Source of the DNA: Armatimonadota bacterium
Lineage (GTDB): Bacteria; Armatimonadota; Hebobacteria; CAIYQO01
Assembly (NCBI GenBank): GCA_022708765.1
Contig: JAKIYB010000136.1
Location: 1-9,647, forward strand
DNA: 9,647 nt
Direction of reading: 5' to 3'
Position 1 is the stretch's first letter; each line of letters starts with the position of its first letter. Both the position numbers and the translations under genes were made by a program. Below the pieces are notes generated by a model. The model saw nothing but the letters and a program-made list of their open reading frames with translations. It searched no databases and was not told the origin of the DNA. Shown piece by piece: positions 5,669-9,647 of the stretch.

Positions 5669-6820
5669 TTACATGCGGAGTGCCGGCTCCGCCAGCACCG
5701 CCTTAGTGCCGCGAATCTCCCGGTGCAGGCGCTGCCAGCGGGGAAGGTCATCCTCCTGCAGGTTGATTTCCAGCGGCTGCTCGATGGGGGTGACGGTGAG
5801 GACGTGGCGCAGGTAGCTTTCCGTATCCGGCCACAGGTATTCCTCGTGCACGTTCACGCTGCTGTAGATGGAGAGGAGGATCTTGCCCTGCGCCAGAGCG
5901 CAGAGGGTGGGCAGGTCGTTTTCCTTGCTGGGGCCGTTCATCGCGCGCAGGTATGGGTTGCGCAGCACGCTGGGCAGGGTGCGCTCCCAACTGCCGCAGG
6001 AATGCACGGAAAACGTCCCGAGCGCTTCGCCGATGCACAGCAGGTAGGGCGCTTCGAACTCCTCGTAGATTGCTGACGAGATGATGGCGCGTATCTCTGA
6101 ACAGAGGCCGAAGCCGCCGCGCGTGCATGTCACCTCCGTGTTGTGCCGTAATCCCCCCGCAGCCTCGCCCAGCGCGCGCAGCATGCCGATGATGGCGTCG
6201 GTGATCTTGCCCAGCAGGCGGTGCAGCGTTTCCGGCTCGGTGTAGACCCATTCCAGCAGCGTGGTGGAACCCAGCAGGTAATTCGCGGTGTCCAGCGGCC
6301 CGGTCATCACCGGATTGCGGAAGGGCAGCGCGCCGCCGGTCGCCGCGCGGGCGTAGCGCAGCCACTCCACCGCGGTGTAGTAAAGGCTTGTTTCCAATGG
6401 ACGGCATTGCAGATCATCAATGAACGCCGGATCAGCGGGCAGGGGGTAGGGGAAGAAGTTACCGTCCGGCTGCTCCTCCACCCGCGCGCCGAAGAGGTCG
6501 GCAAACCCCTGGCTCTGCCCATGCACCCAGCGCGGCACATCCAGCGCCGGAGCGCCATCGCCGGGCATCAGCCGCTGCGCGGCGAGGGCGTAGAGGCTAT
6601 TCAGCAACTCCTCACGCCAGCGTTCGGTATATCCCGCCAGCTTCACCGCCCCTTCGTCCAGTTCGAAGGCGAACTCCTCCCGCACACGCCGGCAGGTCGC
6701 CGCATTCGGCCGCACATCCACCGCAATGCGCTCGATGGATTTCCCGCGCCAGAGAGCATCCCAGACAGCTTCCTGTGCGGGGGTGGCGGCGGTGAGTTCA
6801 GCGAAGGAGAGATGTCGCAT
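5669..6820 (-). CDS. Uroporphyrinogen decarboxylase (URO-D) superfamily protein, methyltransferase-like
   Basis: A 383-residue URO-D-fold protein. This superfamily includes HemE and the zinc-dependent corrinoid methyltransferases MtaA/MtbA. Seen: PVMTGPLDTANYLLGS (170-185) in the usual barrel-strand region and SVHSCGSWERTLPSV (271-285), where His273 and Cys275 form the HxCG zinc-ligand motif of the methyltransferase branch. HemE-type features are not apparent, so tetrapyrrole synthesis is unlikely. No cysteine occurs after residue 307, so the third Cys ligand known from MtaA (about 77 residues after HxC) is not in its usual place. The start at 6820 is supported by GGAG six bases upstream. No corrinoid protein gene is adjacent. 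A methyl-transfer or demethylation role is inferred from the family; the substrate is unknown. Confidence 0.8.
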   Translation of the reverse strand: MRHLSFAELTAATPAQEAVWDALWRGKSIERIAVDVRPNAATCRRVREEFAFELDEGAVKLAGYTERWREELLNSLYALAAQRLMPGDGAPALDVPRWVHGQSQGFADLFGARVEEQPDGNFFPYPLPADPAFIDDLQCRPLETSLYYTAVEWLRYARAATGGALPFRNPVMTGPLDTANYLLGSTTLLEWVYTEPETLHRLLGKITDAIIGMLRALGEAAGGLRHNTEVTCTRGGFGLCSEIRAIISSAIYEEFEAPYLLCIGEALGTFSVHSCGSWERTLPSVLRNPYLRAMNGPSKENDLPTLCALAQGKILLSIYSSVNVHEEYLWPDTESYLRHVLTVTPIEQPLEINLQEDDLPRWQRLHREIRGTKAVLAEPALRM

Positions 6821-6837
6821 GATATTCTCCGCAACGG

Positions 6838-6867
6838 ATTATGCATGGCAGCGAGTCTGGAAGTTAA
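6838..6867 (-). promoter_or_regulatory. Possible promoter of the URO-D-like gene
   Basis: TTAACT (minus strand, 6867-6862) and CATAAT (6843-6838) are 18 bases apart. They lie just after, and overlap the U-run of, the terminator of the upstream gene. The predicted start is very close to the ribosome-binding site, so the call is tentative. Confidence 0.35.
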
Positions 6868-6889
6868 AAAATCCCGCATGAAATCGGGA
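6866..6889 (-). terminator. Intrinsic terminator of the cellobiose phosphorylase transcript
   Basis: On the minus strand TCCCG pairs with CGGGA across an eight-base loop and is followed by TTTTTT. It lies downstream of the cellobiose phosphorylase stop and of the repeat pair, and before the URO-D-like gene. The stem is short, so readthrough is possible. Confidence 0.6.
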
Positions 6890-6922
6890 CCGACGAAAAC
6901 CGCGTTTCGGGCGTCTGCAATA

Positions 6923-7049
6923 TGGGCGGGCGAGCGTCCCCGCGAGCCGACTCCGTGGGGAAGTCTAATCCGTCGCTACCAGACTATAATAGAACACGAC
7001 ATTCCAAATTTCCACCCGGAGTCGGCTCGCGGGGACGCTCGCCCGCCCA
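6923..7049. repeat. Perfect 33-bp inverted repeat pair, family 3
   Basis: 6923-6955 and 7017-7049 are perfect inverted copies (the left arm starts TGGGCGGGCGAGCGTCCCCG and ends GAGCCGACTCCG) around a 61-base, less GC-rich spacer that contains TATAAT at 6985-6990. Each arm can fold by itself (GGC-GA-GCG with CGC-GA-GCC). There is no coding capacity inside. It fits a MITE-like or BIME-like element; no target-site duplication is obvious. Confidence 0.85.
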
Positions 7050-7055
7050 GGTTTC

Positions 7056-9494
7056 TTATTCCGGCACCGTCACCGGCACCACACACTCCACCTCTACCAC
7101 CGCTCCTTCCGATGCGTAGGGGATGGTGTCACCGACAATCGCCTGCCCATTCACCGTCAACTGCATGGTATCCACCGCCGCCTGCGTCACGTGGATGCGA
7201 TATGTCGCGCCGCGGCAGACGCGGGTGATGGTGAGTTCCGGCAGGTCGGCGGGGAGGCAGGGGCGGACGCTGAGGCCGGTCCACTCCGGCTTGATGCCGA
7301 GGAGATGCTGGGTGACGGCGACGAAGTTCCATGACGCCGTGCCGGTGAGCCAGGAGTTCTTCGCTTCGCCGAAGCGCACGGCGTCTTTGCCGGCGACCAT
7401 CTGCGCGTAGACGTAGGGCTCCAGCCGGTGGATCTCGCTGATGTCTTCCAGGTAGGCGGGGCAAATCTGCCGGTAGTATTCCCAGGCGTATGCACCGCGA
7501 CCGAGCACTGTCTCGGCGATGATGATCCACGGGTTGTTGTGACAGAAGATGCCCGCATTCTCCTTGTACCCCGGCGGGTAGGAGGAGATTTCGCCCAGTT
7601 CCAGGTGATATTCCGAGTAGGCGGGATTCTGCAGTACGATGCCGTATTTGGTGTTCAACCGCTCGCGGACGGAGTTCAGCGCCAGTTCCGCCTGCCCCGT
7701 CTCCGCGCCGATGCCGGCCATCACGCAGTACCCCTGCGGCTCGATGAAGATCTTCCCTTCTTCGCACAGGTCGCTGCCCACCGGGTTGCCGAAGAAATCG
7801 TACGCGCGGCGGAACCATTGGCCGTCCCAGCCGTGCTCCAGCACCACCTCCGACATCTTCGCCGTATGCGCTTCGGCGGCCCGCGCTTCGTCCTCCAGCC
7901 CCAGGTGGCGGCACAGGGCGGCGAAATCCGGCCCACAGGCCACGAAGAGGCCGGCGATGAAGACGGACTCGGCGGTGCGCCCTTCGCGGTTGGCGCAGCA
8001 CTGGAACGATTCCCCCGGCTGGTCGCTGAAACAGTTCAGGTTCAGGCAGTCGTTCCAGTCGGCGCGGCCGATGAGCGGCAGTCCGTGCGGTCCCAGGTTG
8101 TTCACCACATGGTAGAAGGATGCCTTGCAGTGCTCGAAGAGGCTGGCAACCTTCTCGTTGGAGTCGAACGACACCATCTCATCGAGGATGCTCCAGTCGC
8201 CCGTCTCTTTGATATAGGCGGCGACGCCGACGATGAGCCACAGCGGGTCGTCGTTGAAGCCGCTGCCCATCATCGAGTTCCCCTTGCGGGTGAGCGGCTG
8301 GTACTGATGCCAGTTGCCGCCGTCCTCGAACTGCGTGCTGGCGATATCCAGAATGCGCTGGCGGGCGCGGGCGGGAATCTGATGGACGAACCCCAGCAGG
8401 TCCTGGTTGGAATCGCGAAAACCCATGCCACGCCCGATGCCCGACTCGAAATACGACGCGCTGCGCGACATGTTGAAGGTGACCATGCACTGGTAGGGGT
8501 TCCAGATGTTCACCATGCGGTTCAGCTTCGCGTCGCCGCTCTCCACCGCGTAGAGACCGAGCAGGCCGTCCCACATCGCGCGCAGCGCGGCGAAGGCGGC
8601 GTCCACCTGCTCGACGGTGGCGAAGCGGTTCATCAGCGCGTGGGCGCGCGTCTTGTTGATGACGCCGATGCTCTCGAATTTTTCCTCGGTCGGGTTTTCG
8701 ATGTAGCCGAGTATGAAGATGAGATCGCGGCTCTCGCCGGGGGCGAGGGTCATGTCAAGCTGCTGTGCGGCGATGGGCGACCAGCCGCTGGCCACGGAGT
8801 TTTTACACGCGCCGTCCAGCACCGCTTGCGGCTCACCGGCGCCGTTGTACAGGCCCAGGAAGGTCTCGCGGTCGGTGTCGAAGCCGGCCACCGGCGCATT
8901 CACCGTGTAGAAAGCGTAGTGATCGCGGCGCTCGCGATACTCCGTCTTGTGGTAAATGGTGCTTCCCTCAATCTCCACCTCGCCGATGGAGAAGTTGCGC
9001 TGGAAGTTCGCGCCGTCATCCACCGCGTCCCACAGGCAGAACTCCAGGAAGGAGAAGAGGCTGAAGGATTTTGGCGCGTCACCCGTGTTGGTGAGGGTGA
9101 CGCGGTGAATCTCGCAGTGCTCGCCCAGCGGTACGAAGAAGAGCACGCTTGCCTTGAGCCCGTCTTTCTCTCCCGTGATGCGCGTGTAGCCCAACCCGTG
9201 ACGGCATTCATAGGCGTCCAGTTCCGTCTTGCAGGGCATCCAGCCGGGATTCCATACCGTCTCGCCGTCGCGGATGTAGAAGTACCGCCCGCCGGCGTCC
9301 GTCGGCACGTTGTTGTACCGGTAGCGGGTCAACCGCCGCAGCCGGGCGTCACGGTAGAAGGTATAGCCGCCGGCGGTATTGGAAATCAACCCGAACAACG
9401 CCTCGCAGCCCAGGTAGTTAATCCACGGATACGGCGTGCGCGGGGTGGTAATCACATACTCGCGCGCGGAATCATCAAAATGCCCGAATTGCAT
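7056..9494 (-). CDS. cbp: Cellobiose phosphorylase (GH94)
   Basis: A full-length 812-residue enzyme that cleaves cellobiose with phosphate to glucose and alpha-glucose 1-phosphate in the cytoplasm, saving ATP when growing on cellulose breakdown products. Its length and order match clostridial cellobiose phosphorylase (about 811 residues). Seen: the N-terminal EYVITTPRTPYPWINYLG (12-29), the family signature SNTAGGYTFYRDARLRRLTR (38-57), ELDAYECRHGLGYT (91-104), RNFSIGEVEIEGSTIYHKTE (166-185), the catalytic-domain GRGMGFRDSNQDLLG (354-368), and GRADWNDCLNLN (476-487). Asp482 is at the position of the general acid known from Cellvibrio gilvus. There is no signal peptide. The start at 9494 has GGAGG five bases upstream. 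No transporter or phosphoglucomutase is next to it. Cellobiose is far the likeliest substrate; cellodextrin or chitobiose phosphorylases fit less well. Confidence 0.96.
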   Translation of the reverse strand: MQFGHFDDSAREYVITTPRTPYPWINYLGCEALFGLISNTAGGYTFYRDARLRRLTRYRYNNVPTDAGGRYFYIRDGETVWNPGWMPCKTELDAYECRHGLGYTRITGEKDGLKASVLFFVPLGEHCEIHRVTLTNTGDAPKSFSLFSFLEFCLWDAVDDGANFQRNFSIGEVEIEGSTIYHKTEYRERRDHYAFYTVNAPVAGFDTDRETFLGLYNGAGEPQAVLDGACKNSVASGWSPIAAQQLDMTLAPGESRDLIFILGYIENPTEEKFESIGVINKTRAHALMNRFATVEQVDAAFAALRAMWDGLLGLYAVESGDAKLNRMVNIWNPYQCMVTFNMSRSASYFESGIGRGMGFRDSNQDLLGFVHQIPARARQRILDIASTQFEDGGNWHQYQPLTRKGNSMMGSGFNDDPLWLIVGVAAYIKETGDWSILDEMVSFDSNEKVASLFEHCKASFYHVVNNLGPHGLPLIGRADWNDCLNLNCFSDQPGESFQCCANREGRTAESVFIAGLFVACGPDFAALCRHLGLEDEARAAEAHTAKMSEVVLEHGWDGQWFRRAYDFFGNPVGSDLCEEGKIFIEPQGYCVMAGIGAETGQAELALNSVRERLNTKYGIVLQNPAYSEYHLELGEISSYPPGYKENAGIFCHNNPWIIIAETVLGRGAYAWEYYRQICPAYLEDISEIHRLEPYVYAQMVAGKDAVRFGEAKNSWLTGTASWNFVAVTQHLLGIKPEWTGLSVRPCLPADLPELTITRVCRGATYRIHVTQAAVDTMQLTVNGQAIVGDTIPYASEGAVVEVECVVPVTVPE

Positions 9495-9499
9495 GGAAA

Positions 9500-9535
9500 C
9501 CTCCGAAAGGGGGATACCCCTCTATTCGCCGGAGG
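9500..9535 (-). promoter_or_regulatory. Hairpin masking the cellobiose phosphorylase ribosome-binding site
   Basis: On the minus strand CCTCCG (9535-9530) is perfectly complementary to CGGAGG (9505-9500), which contains the Shine-Dalgarno sequence. A second stem, AGGGG with CCCCT, stacks inside it. The structure would hide the ribosome-binding site and could control translation. No known riboswitch pattern is recognised. Confidence 0.5.
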
Positions 9536-9647
9536 CTGAAAAAATCCTCGCAATTCATTTTCATAACGTAGGGCGCGCGTGTGGATGAATAGTCTCCATC
9601 CCGGCACGCGAGAGATGGGTGCTCACGCCGCCTTCTCCATCGTCTCC
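9536..9647. other. Upstream region of cellobiose phosphorylase; possible 3' end of a preceding gene
   Basis: On the minus strand the frame from 9646 reads ETMEKAA and stops at 9623, which would suit the last codons of an upstream gene cut by the window; the evidence is too short to be firm. Between 9536 and 9622 I see no strong promoter; TTATGA-like sequence near 9565-9575 is the only weak -10 candidate. Confidence 0.25.

Noticed and set aside
5669..6820. hemE (uroporphyrinogen decarboxylase proper)
   Set aside because: The HxCG zinc motif and divergent N-terminus point to the methyltransferase-like branch, and no heme biosynthesis gene is nearby.
6985..6990. Plus-strand promoter from TATAAT in the repeat spacer
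   Set aside because: There is no -35 or TGn extension, and it would only transcribe antisense into the cellobiose phosphorylase gene.
1775..7049. CRISPR array
   Set aside because: The repeats are inverted pairs of three different sequences, not regularly spaced direct repeats.
6221..7228. A 335-codon plus-strand frame across the URO-D gene, the repeat pair and the GH94 3' end
   Set aside because: It runs antisense through two real genes and translates a repeat; it shows no family motif.
7428..9539. A 703-codon open frame on the plus strand opposite cellobiose phosphorylase
   Set aside because: It is entirely antisense to an unmistakable full-length GH94 gene, has no recognisable domain, and long antisense frames are expected in GC-rich coding DNA.

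Overview
The window is GC-rich bacterial chromosomal DNA with compact genes, mostly good Shine-Dalgarno sites, and several palindromic intergenic repeats. No rRNA, tRNA or phylogenetic marker gene is present, so the organism cannot be fixed. A cyclic-di-AMP (ydaO-type) riboswitch, a secreted protein with a copper-amine-oxidase-like N-terminal domain, a URO-D-like methyltransferase homologue and a clostridial-type cellobiose phosphorylase together suggest Armatimonadota or a GC-rich member of the Bacillota. That placement is inference.

Layout from left to right. (1) 1-332, minus: the first 110 codons of a dihydrodipicolinate-reductase (DapB) family gene, cut by the window edge. Its leader (about 332-557) carries a c-di-AMP riboswitch followed by an intrinsic terminator. 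(2) 731-1756, plus: a nitronate monooxygenase/FabK-type flavoprotein, divergent from the dapB-like gene. (3) 1757-1904: a convergent intergenic region with an inverted pair of palindromic repeats and a terminator. (4) 1905-4647, minus: two adjacent paralogous FAD-dependent oxidoreductases of the geranylgeranyl-reductase-like superfamily, separated by a second inverted repeat pair, one arm of which encodes the end of the upstream protein. (5) 4729-5607, minus: a secreted protein with a copper-amine-oxidase-like N-terminal domain and its own extended -10 promoter. (6) 5669-6820, minus: a URO-D superfamily protein. (7) 6821-7055: a terminator plus a third, perfect 33-bp inverted repeat pair. (8) 7056-9494, minus: full-length cellobiose phosphorylase (GH94), with its ribosome-binding site inside a possible hairpin. 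(9) 9495-9647: upstream region, possibly including the last codons of another gene.

How the genes work together. The clearest regulatory unit is the riboswitch, terminator and dapB-like gene. It would tie a lysine/diaminopimelate (peptidoglycan precursor) step to c-di-AMP, the second messenger of cell-wall and osmotic homeostasis. The two flavoprotein genes look like one operon and may act on the same or successive isoprenoid-like substrates. Cellobiose phosphorylase indicates intracellular use of cellulose-derived cellobiose. The URO-D-like and secreted genes appear to be separate transcription units with no evident link to their neighbours.

I see no CRISPR array, transposase, toxin-antitoxin pair or phage gene. 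The most interesting elements are the c-di-AMP riboswitch in front of a dapB-like gene, the paralogous flavoenzyme pair, and three unrelated inverted repeat pairs in three separate intergenic regions.
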